Position numbers and translations under genes: made by a program. From NCBI RefSeq assembly GCF_000980875.1, contig NZ_LAYO01000091.1, positions 1 to 60,679 of the forward strand: DNA of 60,679 nucleotides, read 5' to 3'. This document shows, piece after piece, positions 18,706 through 26,802 of this stretch (the first letter of the stretch is position 1; each line of letters starts with the position of its first letter). Below the pieces are notes generated by a model. The model had not been told where the DNA came from, searched no databases, and was given only the letters and a program-made list of their open reading frames with translations. The stretch comes from Leucobacter sp. Ag1. GTDB lineage: Bacteria > Actinomycetota > Actinomycetes > Actinomycetales > Microbacteriaceae.

Positions 18706-19016
18706 AGGACCTGCCGACCGAGGCCGTCGTCTACAACCGGGCCGAATGGATCCGCGACCGCCGAGCTCGTCGCGCGCTGCGCTGCAGGTACCGAGTTGAA
18801 GTGCGCCGCTGGGTTCTCTCGCAGAGCACCGGCTGGGCGCGTGAAGGGGTCCACCGCCTCCGCTGTGTGGCGATCGCTCACGCATGGTGGCTGGACTTCT
18901 GGTGCGACGGCATCCGAGCCGCACGAGTGGTCGACCAGCAGCACCCCGCAACGAACAGCACCACACCGGCGAGCGCCGCGCTCGCCGCAGAGGAAGGAAC
19001 CGACCATGACCGCTGA
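18702..19016 (+). CDS. Hypothetical Arg/Trp-rich phage protein
   Basis: A 104-aa protein starting in the ATGA overlap with the previous stop. The N-terminal half is strongly basic (RDRRARRALRCRYRVEVRRW), suggesting nucleic-acid or membrane-surface contact, and the C-terminal third is Ala/Thr-rich. It overlaps the next gene by 11 nt. Not recognised. Confidence 0.6.
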   Translation: MKDLPTEAVVYNRAEWIRDRRARRALRCRYRVEVRRWVLSQSTGWAREGVHRLRCVAIAHAWWLDFWCDGIRAARVVDQQHPATNSTTPASAALAAEEGTDHDR

Positions 19017-19491
19017 CCAGAGCACCTACACCGCCCGCCCGTACGACGTCGAAGCGATCCAGCTCGTCGGCAGCGACAGCGAGCTCCACCGGATCTACCT
19101 GTGGATCGAGAGCAACACCGCCGGCAGCTACGACCACGAGGCCGTGCGCGACCGGTACAACCCCGCCCCGGTCCCGGAGTCCGGCGTCACCATCGACCCC
19201 GCGGACGGCTTCATGGTCATCATGACGCCGTGGGGCGAGATGAAGGCCAAGCCCGGCGACTACGTGGTGCGCAACGCACAGGGCGTGATCTTCCCGATGG
19301 AGGCCGACGTGTTCGCTGCGATCTACGAGCCCGACGCGACGCGGGGGGAGCACGCCGCGGTCGAAGTTCTCGCTGAGGTGATCGAGGCACATGCTGGGCA
19401 GATTGGCACCCACTACGACGGGTGCTACCGCTTCCACGCTGGATGCCTCGCTGTGAAGCTGCGCGACATGCTCGATGAGGGATGGCGATGA
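19006..19491 (+). CDS. Hypothetical phage protein
   Basis: A 161-aa acidic protein starting at ATG 19006 after GAAGGAAC. It has a central segment DPADGFMVIMTPWGEMKAKPGDYVVRN (quoted positions about 65-90) and FPMEADVFAAIYEP, a pattern found in small actinophage proteins of unknown role. The last 40 residues contain CYRFHAGCLAVKLRDML. No domain is assigned. Confidence 0.75.
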   Translation: MTADQSTYTARPYDVEAIQLVGSDSELHRIYLWIESNTAGSYDHEAVRDRYNPAPVPESGVTIDPADGFMVIMTPWGEMKAKPGDYVVRNAQGVIFPMEADVFAAIYEPDATRGEHAAVEVLAEVIEAHAGQIGTHYDGCYRFHAGCLAVKLRDMLDEGWR

Positions 19492-19727
19492 ACCGTCCGC
19501 GGAGCCGCCGAGCGCGCGCAACTGTCGCGATCTCGTTCGGCGTTGTTGCCTGGGCTGCCTTCGGTTTCCTTCTGGGGTTCTTCCTCGGCTTCGAGGGCAT
19601 TCCGGCAGGATGGCAGGCTGGTCTCGCCGGCCTGGGGCTCTTGATGGCGACCACCATCATCACGGCTGCATCCATCTGCGGGGTCTGCGTCCTGGTCGGT
19701 TGGGTGCTCAGCGGGAGCGACCGATGA
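19488..19727 (+). CDS. Small two-helix membrane protein
   Basis: A 79-aa protein overlapping the previous stop by ATGA. A basic N-terminus (NRPRSRRAR) is followed by two hydrophobic helices (about residues 10-38 and 43-75), predicting an N-in hairpin in the membrane. It is far from the lysis genes, so it may be a superinfection or membrane accessory protein. Not recognised. Confidence 0.7.
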   Translation: MNRPRSRRARATVAISFGVVAWAAFGFLLGFFLGFEGIPAGWQAGLAGLGLLMATTIITAASICGVCVLVGWVLSGSDR

Positions 19728-20557
19728 GCCGGGGGCAGCTGCCGCGCACCCGTGAGTTCTTCCCGCGGATGAAGGTGCGCGGTGCTCGGAGGCGGGAGCG
19801 ACGGTCAAGCGGGGGTCTGAACGGTCAGATCCCGCAGCTGACACCGTGGCAGATGGAGCAGCTCGGGTTCGCGCTCGCTGAGGCCTCGCGGGCGTGCGCG
19901 ATCGCGATCGGCCCGCTGTCGGAGGCCTTCGCGAAGATCGCTGCGGCCGTGGCGAGGGTGGACCTCGCCGAGCTGAAGATGGCGGCCTACCGGCTCGAGG
20001 TTGATCTGGCCCGAAAGCGCAGCTACCTCGAGAGTGAGCGCCACCAGTTGGGGCTCATTCGGATGACGCATCGACGGGATCCGGTCGCGCAGGTCGAGGC
20101 GGTGGCGGACTACTTCACGCGCCGTGCGCACCGGGAGCTGGACGAACTGCTCGATCGCCTCGGTGGTCGGCCGACCGCAGGGGAGCATACGAGGGTCTTC
20201 CACGCGCCGGCAGGGTTCACCGTGCCGCTCACTCCCGTGACCGCTGTCGAGTTCGCGCCTCGAGCGGAGGAGCAATGGGATCCGCCCGAGTTCCCCTTCG
20301 TGGTCGAGATGACCGTAGACCCCGAGGTTGCAGCGCACCTGCACTACATGGTCTCGACCACCCCGCCTCGTCCACTCGGCCGTGCTGCACGGATCCGCCG
20401 GTGGCTCGGGATCAACCCGTTGCGCCGCTTCGTCTACTGGCTTGGCATCCGCCCGAAGGTGGGCTCGGTGTTCCGCTCGCCGTCGCTCGCCCTCATCTAC
20501 ACCTTCAGATCGCGACGGCGCGAGCGCTCGCCGCAGAACAGGAGCACGAATGACTGA
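19724..20557 (+). CDS. Hypothetical phage protein
   Basis: A 277-aa protein, ATGA-overlapped with the previous gene. The N-terminal half is helical (MEQLGFALAEASRACAIAIGP...LEVDLARKRSYLESER segments); the second half carries a beta-rich VFHAPAGFTVPLTPVTAVEF region and a basic C-terminus with RRWLGINPLRRFVYWLG. No recognised fold. Confidence 0.7.
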   Translation: MSRGQLPRTREFFPRMKVRGARRRERRSSGGLNGQIPQLTPWQMEQLGFALAEASRACAIAIGPLSEAFAKIAAAVARVDLAELKMAAYRLEVDLARKRSYLESERHQLGLIRMTHRRDPVAQVEAVADYFTRRAHRELDELLDRLGGRPTAGEHTRVFHAPAGFTVPLTPVTAVEFAPRAEEQWDPPEFPFVVEMTVDPEVAAHLHYMVSTTPPRPLGRAARIRRWLGINPLRRFVYWLGIRPKVGSVFRSPSLALIYTFRSRRRERSPQNRSTND

Positions 20558-21215
20558 CCCGGACTACGCTGTGGTGCGCCTCACCGAGGTGCATGTCGTC
20601 TGGCTCGAAGACCGCACCTTCGAATGTTCACCACTGCTCGAGCAGCTGAGGGACGCACGCTACTCGTCGGTGGGGACCGGCGGCTCGTCGGCAAGCGGCA
20701 CCGGCTCCCTCATCAACTACAGAGCGATCGCCGAGTACGAGACCATCGACGGCCGCGTGCGGGGCTGGCTCGACCACTTCAACCAGGAATCCAAGGGCGA
20801 CCTGATCGAACTCGTGCCCGCCCTCCTGAGAACCATCCGCGCCGAGATCGCGGGCAGGCGGCTGGACGAAGCGGAAGGCGAGCGTCTGCTGGGCATGTTC
20901 GCCGAAGCGGTCGAGCAGATCGAGGACTTCCTGGACCCGCCCCACGAGAAGGAGCTGCTCGCTGCGTGCCCGGCCTGCGGCGAGCGCTACGTGCTGACCG
21001 TTGGCGACGGGGAGGACGAGCCCGACGCGAAGTCGCCCGTGACGCGCGCAGCGGCGGTTCGGATGCTGGTCAAGCCGGGCCGCACCCCGATGGCGATGTG
21101 CCACGGCTGCGAGACCACCTGGACCGGGCCAGCTGAGCTCCAGGCGCTCGCGATCGGCGCGGGACTCACCGTCGACCTCGAAGCACTCGCCACGGCGCTC
21201 GCTGACCTCCCGTAG
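20550..21215 (+). CDS. Zinc-ribbon phage protein (DUF7341-like)
   Basis: A 221-aa protein starting at ATG 20550, overlapping the preceding end by 8 nt. After an acidic N-terminus it has a helical middle (LIELVPALLRTIRAEIAGRRL) and a C-terminal zinc ribbon formed by CPAC and CHGC pairs (about residues 138 and 187). Proteins with this layout occur near small early genes in actinophages; no activity is known. Last gene before the non-coding block. Confidence 0.7.
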   Translation: MTDPDYAVVRLTEVHVVWLEDRTFECSPLLEQLRDARYSSVGTGGSSASGTGSLINYRAIAEYETIDGRVRGWLDHFNQESKGDLIELVPALLRTIRAEIAGRRLDEAEGERLLGMFAEAVEQIEDFLDPPHEKELLAACPACGERYVLTVGDGEDEPDAKSPVTRAAAVRMLVKPGRTPMAMCHGCETTWTGPAELQALAIGAGLTVDLEALATALADLP

Positions 21216-21266
21216 TACACACCTCCGACATTCTCGAAGATGCATTTCGCACACACCTTCGATCCG

Positions 21267-21275
21267 TGCTACGGT
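21267..21275 (+). promoter_or_regulatory. Extended -10 promoter of the RNA region
   Basis: TGC-TACGGT (extended -10 form) is preceded by TTCGATCCG, close to the TTCGAGTCC that precedes the TGC-TAGCGT box at 17874. Transcription would begin near 21282 and read the hairpins, tRNA and tRNA-like element. No good -35 is visible. Confidence 0.4.
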
Positions 21276-21312
21276 TGAACCACGGAGGTGATCTGTCTAG
21301 ATCGCCAGGAAC

Positions 21313-21343
21313 GGCCCCGGGAGCTTCGGCACTCGGGGCCTTT
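21313..21343 (+). terminator. Hairpin with short U-run in the RNA leader
   Basis: GGCCCC/GGGGCC pairs with an inner GAG/CTC extension and a small bulge, followed by TTTCG. It could end transcription of the upstream genes or act as an attenuator for the RNA block. Confidence 0.5.
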
Positions 21344-21384
21344 CGCGTACCCGGACTTCCCGCACGTGACGGGATCCGCCCGCT

Positions 21385-21570
21385 CTCTGGGATAACCAGA
21401 GGCCCGCAAGGCGGGCTGGGGGTAGACCATCTCGGGGTAAAGCGGCAGTGCACGGCCGCATCACGCAACAACGGACGACCCGAGCGGTCGAACCGTATCT
21501 GGTGACGTCCTGGCGTCACCTGCACTGCTCGTGCGGGGCTTCGCAGAACATCTGGTGGCCCCGCACGAGC
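21385..21570 (+). ncRNA. Candidate structured RNA upstream of tRNA-Gln
   Basis: No gene is supported from 21216 to 21830. This part contains four hairpins: CTCTGG/CCAGAG (21385-21401), GCCCGC/GCGGGC (21402-21416), GGTGACG/CGTCACC (21501-21520), and a perfect 13-bp stem GCTCGTGCGGGGC/GCCCCGCACGAGC (21527-21539, 21558-21570) with an 18-nt loop, ending two bases before the tRNA. The arrangement looks like a processed or functional RNA. No known family was recognised by eye. Confidence 0.45.
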
Positions 21571-21572
21571 GC

Positions 21573-21643
21573 TCCTCGCTCGTCCAACGGCAGGACACCG
21601 GGCTCTGGTCCCGGTAATCGAGGTTCGAATCCTCGGTGGGGAA
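21573..21643 (+). tRNA. tRNA-Gln (anticodon CTG)
   Basis: A complete cloverleaf can be drawn. Acceptor TCCTCGC/GTGGGGA; D stem GTCC/GGAC; anticodon stem CCGGG/CCCGG with loop CTCTGGT (T33 present, anticodon CTG); T stem CGAGG/CCTCG with TTCGAAT loop; discriminator A. CCA is not encoded. CAG is the preferred Gln codon in GC-rich DNA. It lies inside the prophage, not at the att site. Confidence 0.93.
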
Positions 21644-21663
21644 CGACGGCGACGCACGTGCAC

Positions 21664-21717
21664 GGCTGGGGCGAGAGTCGCCCGGTACTGCAGGTTCAAC
21701 TCCTGCCCGCCCCAGCC
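21664..21717 (+). other. tRNA-like element: acceptor and T arm without D/anticodon arms
   Basis: A perfect 10-bp stem GGCTGGGGCG/CGCCCCAGCC encloses a canonical T arm (GCAGG, loop TTCAACT, CCTGC at 21690-21706), and GGTTCAACTCC matches the consensus T-arm sequence. Only 16 nt separate the 5' stem from the T arm, so D and anticodon arms cannot form. The 5' half can alternatively fold as GGGCGA-GAG-TCGCCC. It is either a deleted tRNA or a tRNA mimic. Confidence 0.55.
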
Positions 21718-21830
21718 CCTAGACCAGCCCCGCCACTCGATCACCAACCGCCACACGGACCAACAGCGAGCCGAGCGGGGCTACCTACTCGCCTTCACAG
21801 AAGGCGCACGCGCTCGCCGCAGGAGGATTC

Positions 21831-22040
21831 ATGGCCGACTGGGCACTCGTCGCGATCGTCGCGCTGATCCTCGCGTACCGTCTCGCGGGCCGATGGCTCG
21901 ATGAGCGTGGGCAGGAGTCCGGTGAGACGCCGCCGCCCGGGAGCGACACCCTCGTGGAGACAGCCTTCCGCGAGACGAGGGACGACGGCGAACGCCGGAT
22001 CCCGGACATTCAGCTCGGATTCCAGAGGGAGAAGCCATGA
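21831..22040 (+). CDS. Small single-pass membrane protein
   Basis: A 69-aa protein starting after GCAGGAGGATTC. The N-terminal helix (MADWALVAIVALILAYRLAG) is hydrophobic; the rest is acidic and soluble, with LVETAFRETRDDGERRIPDI. It begins the next operon segment leading to the HNH and terminase genes. Not recognised. Confidence 0.7.
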   Translation: MADWALVAIVALILAYRLAGRWLDERGQESGETPPPGSDTLVETAFRETRDDGERRIPDIQLGFQREKP

Positions 22041-22459
22041 CCGAGATCACTATGACCAACGAGCGCTTCGTCTTCAGCGGACCGTGGACCAGCCACGGCC
22101 ACGCGATCCCCGGCGTCACGAAGGGCACCGCAGCCCCGAAGAGCCGTGCTCGATGCGGCGGGCCCAGCATCTGCGAGACCTGCTCGACCGAGGCCGCCCA
22201 GGCACAGCGAGTGCGCGAGGAACGGAAGGACGCCCCCAAGCTGGCGACCACGTTCGAGCAGAAGCCCGGCGAGTACCTGACGGTCGACGGCGAGAAGTTC
22301 CCCTGGTATATCCACGAGGACGGCTGCCGTATCGAACCGATCGACGCGAGCGGGGATCTCACCGTGCTGTGGGTGCCCATCCTCATCGACACCCCCTGCC
22401 CACAGATGGGCAAGCCCGTAGCGCGGCTCGTCGGCAAGGGTCTGAGGGAGCAGCTGTGA
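22037..22459 (+). CDS. Hypothetical Cys-containing phage protein
   Basis: A 140-aa protein overlapping the previous stop (ATGA). It contains a CGGPSICETC cysteine cluster near residue 40 and a C-terminal beta-rich stretch with TVDGEKFPWYIHEDGCRIEP followed by LWVPILIDT. The latter resembles short conserved proteins of actinophages that lie upstream of the terminase. No function assigned. Confidence 0.7.
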   Translation: MTEITMTNERFVFSGPWTSHGHAIPGVTKGTAAPKSRARCGGPSICETCSTEAAQAQRVREERKDAPKLATTFEQKPGEYLTVDGEKFPWYIHEDGCRIEPIDASGDLTVLWVPILIDTPCPQMGKPVARLVGKGLREQL

Positions 22460-22725
22460 TCTCCAAGCCCACCGCGGCAGCCGCCTCGAAAGGGGCCCCG
22501 GCCGAGGTGACGGTGCTGACGACCAGCACCCTGCGAGAGCAGAAGCCCGAGCACGACGAGGTGACCTTCGAGAAGGCCGCACACCTCGCGCTCACCGAGG
22601 CCGCACCCGAGGGGTACCCGCTGCTGGCCTTCAAGTCGGTCACCGAGTTCATCACGCACGAGGACGACGGCCGCACCCTCGAGTACCGATACGTCTGGCT
22701 GTTCGACGCTCACCCCGAGACGTAG
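22456..22725 (+). CDS. Hypothetical phage protein
   Basis: An 89-aa protein starting with GTG 22456 in a GTGA overlap with the preceding stop. It has an Ala/Thr-rich start, then FEKAAHLALTEAAPEGYPLL and FITHEDDGRTLEYRYVWLF. Not recognised; the overlap supports coupled translation. Confidence 0.65.
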   Translation: MISKPTAAAASKGAPAEVTVLTTSTLREQKPEHDEVTFEKAAHLALTEAAPEGYPLLAFKSVTEFITHEDDGRTLEYRYVWLFDAHPET

Positions 22726-22731
22726 ACCGTC

Positions 22732-23106
22732 ATGGCAACACCGAAGCACAACGCGAACGGGCACCGCAGACGCGAGGTCGTGAAGCGTGTGAAGGCCGAA
22801 GAGAGCGACTGCGCACTCTGCGACAAGCCCGTCGACAAGAGCCTCACCTACCTTGCCGGGCAGCACGGCAAGCGCTGCTCCAAGCCCGACTGCCAAGGCT
22901 GCATCCCGGACCCGAGACGCGCGGAAGTCGACGAGGACATACCCCGGAGCCGTGGAGGGTCACCCTACGCCCGAAAGAACTGCCGTCTCATGCACCGAGA
23001 GTGCAACCGGTGGAAGGGCACCATGACCCTCGCCGAAGCCCGCGCCAAGCTCCACGGCGACACCGGCCAGCCGCTCCCGAAGCCCCGCCCGCTGCGCGTC
23101 TACTGA
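22732..23106 (+). CDS. HNH endonuclease
   Basis: A 124-aa nuclease with two Cys pairs (CALC, CSKPDCQGC) and the HNH core EVDEDIPRSRGGSPY...NCRLMHRECNRWKG. The usual first His is replaced by Glu-Asp in EVDEDIP, as in several phage HNH proteins. HNH genes next to terminases are common in HK97-like phages, where they assist DNA packaging or cos cleavage. The neighbouring terminase at 23299-25204 supports this role. Confidence 0.85.
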   Translation: MATPKHNANGHRRREVVKRVKAEESDCALCDKPVDKSLTYLAGQHGKRCSKPDCQGCIPDPRRAEVDEDIPRSRGGSPYARKNCRLMHRECNRWKGTMTLAEARAKLHGDTGQPLPKPRPLRVY

Positions 23107-23135
23107 CCACCGCCCCACCACCAGCACCCTGGGTA

Positions 23136-23155
23136 CCCACCCCCACCCCCACCCC
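23136..23155 (-). other. G-quadruplex-forming tract before the terminase genes
   Basis: The plus strand reads CCCACCCCCACCCCCACCCC, so the minus strand has four runs of 3-5 G with single-T/A-size loops, an ideal quadruplex motif. It is in the gene-free 23107-23298 stretch, which also holds GCCAGGGG twice (23203, 23269) in the place where a cos or pac site is expected. Confidence 0.6.
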
Positions 23156-23298
23156 AGGCGGACCACCCGCGGCATTGGGCCTTTCTCTCCCTGCGATTTT
23201 TCCGCCAGGGGTGGACATCGAACCCCTCGGCTTCCTTTTCGTGAGTAGGTGACGCGGCGGCGGGTATCTGCCAGGGGAACAGCCGGGAGGTGATCGTC

Positions 23299-23700
23299 AT
23301 GGCGAAGCGCACATGCAAGACCTGCGGGAAGCGGTTCACTGGCGACGGTCGCCGCCGCTACTGCTCGGCTGAGTGCCGCGGTGAGAAGCCGAAGACGGCT
23401 CCCGTGCTGCGCGCGGTCGAGCCCGACGAGACACCACCCGCGGATCCGGGCCCGCCGAAGCCCCGGCAGATGGAACTCATCGACGCCTACGAGGACGGGA
23501 CACCGCTCGAGCAGGCCCTGGCACACCGCCGCCATCTCGTGCAGCTCATGAAGGAGGCCGGCCCGCGCGATGCGGCCGCGATCTCGCGCCAGGTGCGCGA
23601 CATCAGCCGTGAGATCACCGCGCTCGAATCGCAGGCGGAGGAGGAGGCAGACGATGCCGCCAACACGCCAGACGAAGAGTGGGACGAAGACGCGATCTGA
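23299..23700 (+). CDS. Terminase small subunit
   Basis: A 133-aa protein starting at ATG 23299 after GGGAGGTGATC, an unusually long match to the 16S rRNA 3' end. A short zinc-finger-like N-terminus (CKTCGKRF...YCSAEC) is followed by an acidic/Pro linker and a helical end (LEQALAHRRHLVQLMKEAGP). Small size, position just upstream of the large subunit with a 47-nt overlap, and DNA-binding look fit the packaging recognition subunit. Confidence 0.8.
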   Translation: MAKRTCKTCGKRFTGDGRRRYCSAECRGEKPKTAPVLRAVEPDETPPADPGPPKPRQMELIDAYEDGTPLEQALAHRRHLVQLMKEAGPRDAAAISRQVRDISREITALESQAEEEADDAANTPDEEWDEDAI

Positions 23701-25204
23701 GCCCACCCAGCGCCGCCTCTCCGAGATTGCGAAGCACCTCGTCCTGCCGAGCGGGATCGTCTCGTCCGGATGGCCCGCGGTGCGGGACCAGTGCCGCAAG
23801 ATGGGCGTCGTCCACGACGAGTGGCAGGCCGGCCTCGGACGCGCGATCCTTGCCAAGCGCGCAGACGGACTCTACGCGGCCGGCATCGGGGGAGTCATCA
23901 TCTCGATCTGCCGGCAGGTCGGCAAGACGTTCACCATCGGCTCGATCATCTTCGCCCTCTGCATCATCTTCCCCCGGCTCACCGTCCTCTGGACCGCGCA
24001 CCGATCCCGCACCAGCGACGAAACGTTCGAATCGCTCCAGGGCTTCGCTCGCAAGCGCAAGATCGCCCCCTACATGGCCCAGATCCGACTCTCCAACGGG
24101 CAACAGGTCATCAAGTTCAAGAACGGCTCCCGGATTATGTTCGGAGCTCGCGAGAACGGCTTCGGCCTCGGCTTCGCCGGTGTCGACATCGTGGTGTTCG
24201 ACGAGGTGCAGCGCCTCGGAAGCAAGGCGCTCGACGACATCGTGCCCGCCACGAGCGCCGCCAAGAACCCCCTCATCCTCATGATGGGCACCCCGCCCCG
24301 CCCCACCGACGACGGGGAAGCGTTCCGCACCCGCCGGAACGAAGCCCTCGAGATCAAGAAGCTCCGCGCCGCCGGCAAGCCTGCCGAATCCGACATGCTC
24401 TACGTCGAAGCCGGTGCGGATCCCGACGCCGATCTCGACGACTGGGCACAGGTCGCCAAGGCCAACCCGTCCTTCCCGCATCGCGTCCCCAAGCAGTCGA
24501 TTCTCCGCGTCCGCAAGAACCTCGCCAACGACGACTCGTTCCGCCGAGAAGGACTCGGCATCTGGGACGACGACCGCGAGAGCGCACGCGGCATCCCCGC
24601 GAAGCTCTGGACAGACTCCGCAGTAGACGAAGCCCCAGACGGCGCACCCGCCTACGGAATCTCCTTCTCCGCATCCGGGATCCGCATGGCGCTCGCCGCC
24701 GCCACCCTCGACGAGAAGGTCGCGTTCCTCGAGCAGCTCGACGCTGACGAGGGCGCGCTGGACGACGGCATGAAGGCCCTCGCGGCCTGGTTCGCGGAGA
24801 AGAACGACGACGGGGTGCCGCGCTGGCGACGCTCGCGTGGCATCGCGATCGCAGGCAGCGCGAACGCCCCGGCGCTGAAGCAGCTGCTTCGACAGAAGGG
24901 CGTGCCTGAGCACTTCATCTTCATGCTGAACGGCCCGACCGTGTTCGCTTCGGCCCAGATGCTCGACAACGAGCTGAAGGCCGGAACCGTCACCCACCCG
25001 CGCACGAACCAGGAACGCCTCGACGCCTCCACCGCAGACGCTAAGAAGCTCCCGCGCGGCAAGGACGGGGCATGGGCGTGGGCTGCGAAGTCTCCAGACG
25101 GCGACGAGACCCCGACTGAGGCGATCAGCTTCGCGCTCTGGGTCGCCCGCACATCGAAACTCACCGGCCGCGCACCGTCCGGGAACGGAGGAACGATCCT
25201 GTGA
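23654..25204 (+). CDS. Terminase large subunit
   Basis: A 516-aa packaging motor ATPase/nuclease. Start ATG 23654 follows GCGGAGGAGGAGG inside the small-subunit gene. The Walker A-like CRQVGKT is at residues 86-92, and the Walker B acid pair is in VDIVVFDEVQ (177-186). The C-terminal nuclease half begins around residue 290 (AYGISFSASGIRMALAA). It drives DNA into the prohead through the portal encoded next. Confidence 0.93.
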   Translation: MPPTRQTKSGTKTRSEPTQRRLSEIAKHLVLPSGIVSSGWPAVRDQCRKMGVVHDEWQAGLGRAILAKRADGLYAAGIGGVIISICRQVGKTFTIGSIIFALCIIFPRLTVLWTAHRSRTSDETFESLQGFARKRKIAPYMAQIRLSNGQQVIKFKNGSRIMFGARENGFGLGFAGVDIVVFDEVQRLGSKALDDIVPATSAAKNPLILMMGTPPRPTDDGEAFRTRRNEALEIKKLRAAGKPAESDMLYVEAGADPDADLDDWAQVAKANPSFPHRVPKQSILRVRKNLANDDSFRREGLGIWDDDRESARGIPAKLWTDSAVDEAPDGAPAYGISFSASGIRMALAAATLDEKVAFLEQLDADEGALDDGMKALAAWFAEKNDDGVPRWRRSRGIAIAGSANAPALKQLLRQKGVPEHFIFMLNGPTVFASAQMLDNELKAGTVTHPRTNQERLDASTADAKKLPRGKDGAWAWAAKSPDGDETPTEAISFALWVARTSKLTGRAPSGNGGTIL

Positions 25205-26793
25205 TCTTCAACACCACACCCCCGGTCGACCTCGGCCCGGACACCGACCTGCTCGGCGAACTGCTGACCGTCTGGCAGAAGCGCCTCACGACGAACATCA
25301 AGCGCTCGCTCTACCACGACGGCGAGCAGGCGCTGGTGGACTTCGGGATCTCGCTCCCACCGGAAATGAGCAACGTCGTCGCGGCCCTCGGATGGATCGG
25401 AAAGGGCGTCCGCGCGCTCACGAACCGGTCCCAGTTCGAGGCCTTCTCGACCACGAACGGCGCTGACGACCCGCTCGGAGTCGACGCGATCATGTTCGAC
25501 AACCAGTTCCGAACCGAGTTCCCCGCAGCCTGCGTCTCCTCGGCGATGCACGGCTGCTCCTTCATCACCGTCAGCGACGGCGATATCGCATCCGGTGAGC
25601 CAGACGTCCTCATGCTCGCCCGCGACGCCGAGACCAGCGCCGCGATCTGGGACCGCCGCAGGCGCAGCCTGAAGGGCTTCCTGTCGCTCACGGAGATCTC
25701 CGAGGACGGCGAACCGCGCGCGATGGTGTTCTACACCTGGGAATGGATCTACGAGCTCTGGCACACGAGCTCGGGATGGAAGTACACGCAGCGCCGGAAC
25801 CCGCTTGGCGAGGTGCCCGCCTACCCGCTCGTGCACGGCTACGAACTGCGCCGGCCGCTCGGGCACTCCCGGATCACGAAGGCGTCGATGTACTTCGCCG
25901 ACGCCGCGCTGCGCACCATCGTCCGCTCCGAGGTCTCGGCCGAGCTCTACGCCGCCCCCGAGTACTGGCTGTTCGGCTCGAACGTGCGCAGCTTCATCGG
26001 CAAGAACCGGTGGACGGCGCTCATGGGCCGCATCAAGGCTCTCGACGTCGACCACGTGGGCGGCGAAGAGAACCCGGACCTGCACCGCTTCACCGGCGCA
26101 TCGCCGCAACCGCACACCGACCAGCTGCGCATGTTCGCGACCCAGTTCGCCGACGAGATGGATCTGGACGTCCGCTACGCCGACTCCGCGAACCCGTCGT
26201 CCGCTGACGCGATCTTCGCGGCGAAGGAAACCCTCATCACGGGCACGAAGGACGTGAACAACCTCTGGGGGTTCGGTGCCGCACGCGCGATGAACGCAGC
26301 GATCCGGCTCCGCGACGGGCTCACCGAGAACACCGAAGAGATGCGCACACTCCGCGCCCAGTTCACCGACCCGATGCTGGTTTCCCCCTCCGGCCGCGCT
26401 GACGCCTTCTCGAAGCTCGCGACGAACATCGACGGCTTCGCGTCGACCGACGTCGGGCTCCGCTACGCCGGACTCACGCAGGACCAGATCATCCAGCTGA
26501 AGGCCGAACTGCAGCGCGCCGGCGCAGGCGACCGAATCGCGCAGCTCGTGGAAGCCACCCGCGCAGCGCGCGCGGACGGCCCGGCACCCAGCGGAAGCGA
26601 TCAGGTTGCGGCCACGAACCCGGCCGAAGCGAGCCTGCAGGAAGCGCAGGTGCTGAAGGCGAAGGCCGACGCACTCGGCGTGCTCCGTCGTGCCGGTGTT
26701 GACGCCGACTCCGCCGCGAAGCTGGTCGGCCTGACCGACGTGAAGTTCATCCCCGGGCAGCCGATCACGATCAAGTCCCCGGCCGAGGAGTAA
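25201..26793 (+). CDS. Portal protein
   Basis: A 530-aa protein whose GTG start overlaps the terminase stop. Size, position and blocks such as LTNRSQFEAF, YGGYEL-like LVHGYELRRPLGHSRITKASMYFADAALR and the helical C-terminus match SPP1 Gp6-type portals that form the dodecameric DNA channel. A Met-rich internal helix (FADEMDLDVRYADSANPSS) is the usual crown/wing region. Confidence 0.9.
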   Translation: MIFNTTPPVDLGPDTDLLGELLTVWQKRLTTNIKRSLYHDGEQALVDFGISLPPEMSNVVAALGWIGKGVRALTNRSQFEAFSTTNGADDPLGVDAIMFDNQFRTEFPAACVSSAMHGCSFITVSDGDIASGEPDVLMLARDAETSAAIWDRRRRSLKGFLSLTEISEDGEPRAMVFYTWEWIYELWHTSSGWKYTQRRNPLGEVPAYPLVHGYELRRPLGHSRITKASMYFADAALRTIVRSEVSAELYAAPEYWLFGSNVRSFIGKNRWTALMGRIKALDVDHVGGEENPDLHRFTGASPQPHTDQLRMFATQFADEMDLDVRYADSANPSSADAIFAAKETLITGTKDVNNLWGFGAARAMNAAIRLRDGLTENTEEMRTLRAQFTDPMLVSPSGRADAFSKLATNIDGFASTDVGLRYAGLTQDQIIQLKAELQRAGAGDRIAQLVEATRAARADGPAPSGSDQVAATNPAEASLQEAQVLKAKADALGVLRRAGVDADSAAKLVGLTDVKFIPGQPITIKSPAEE

Positions 26794-26802
26794 GGCGGCG
26801 GC

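Noticed and set aside
21266-21505. Open frame starting GTG in the RNA leader
   Set aside because: Reads through a terminator hairpin and several stems; composition unlike a protein and no domain.
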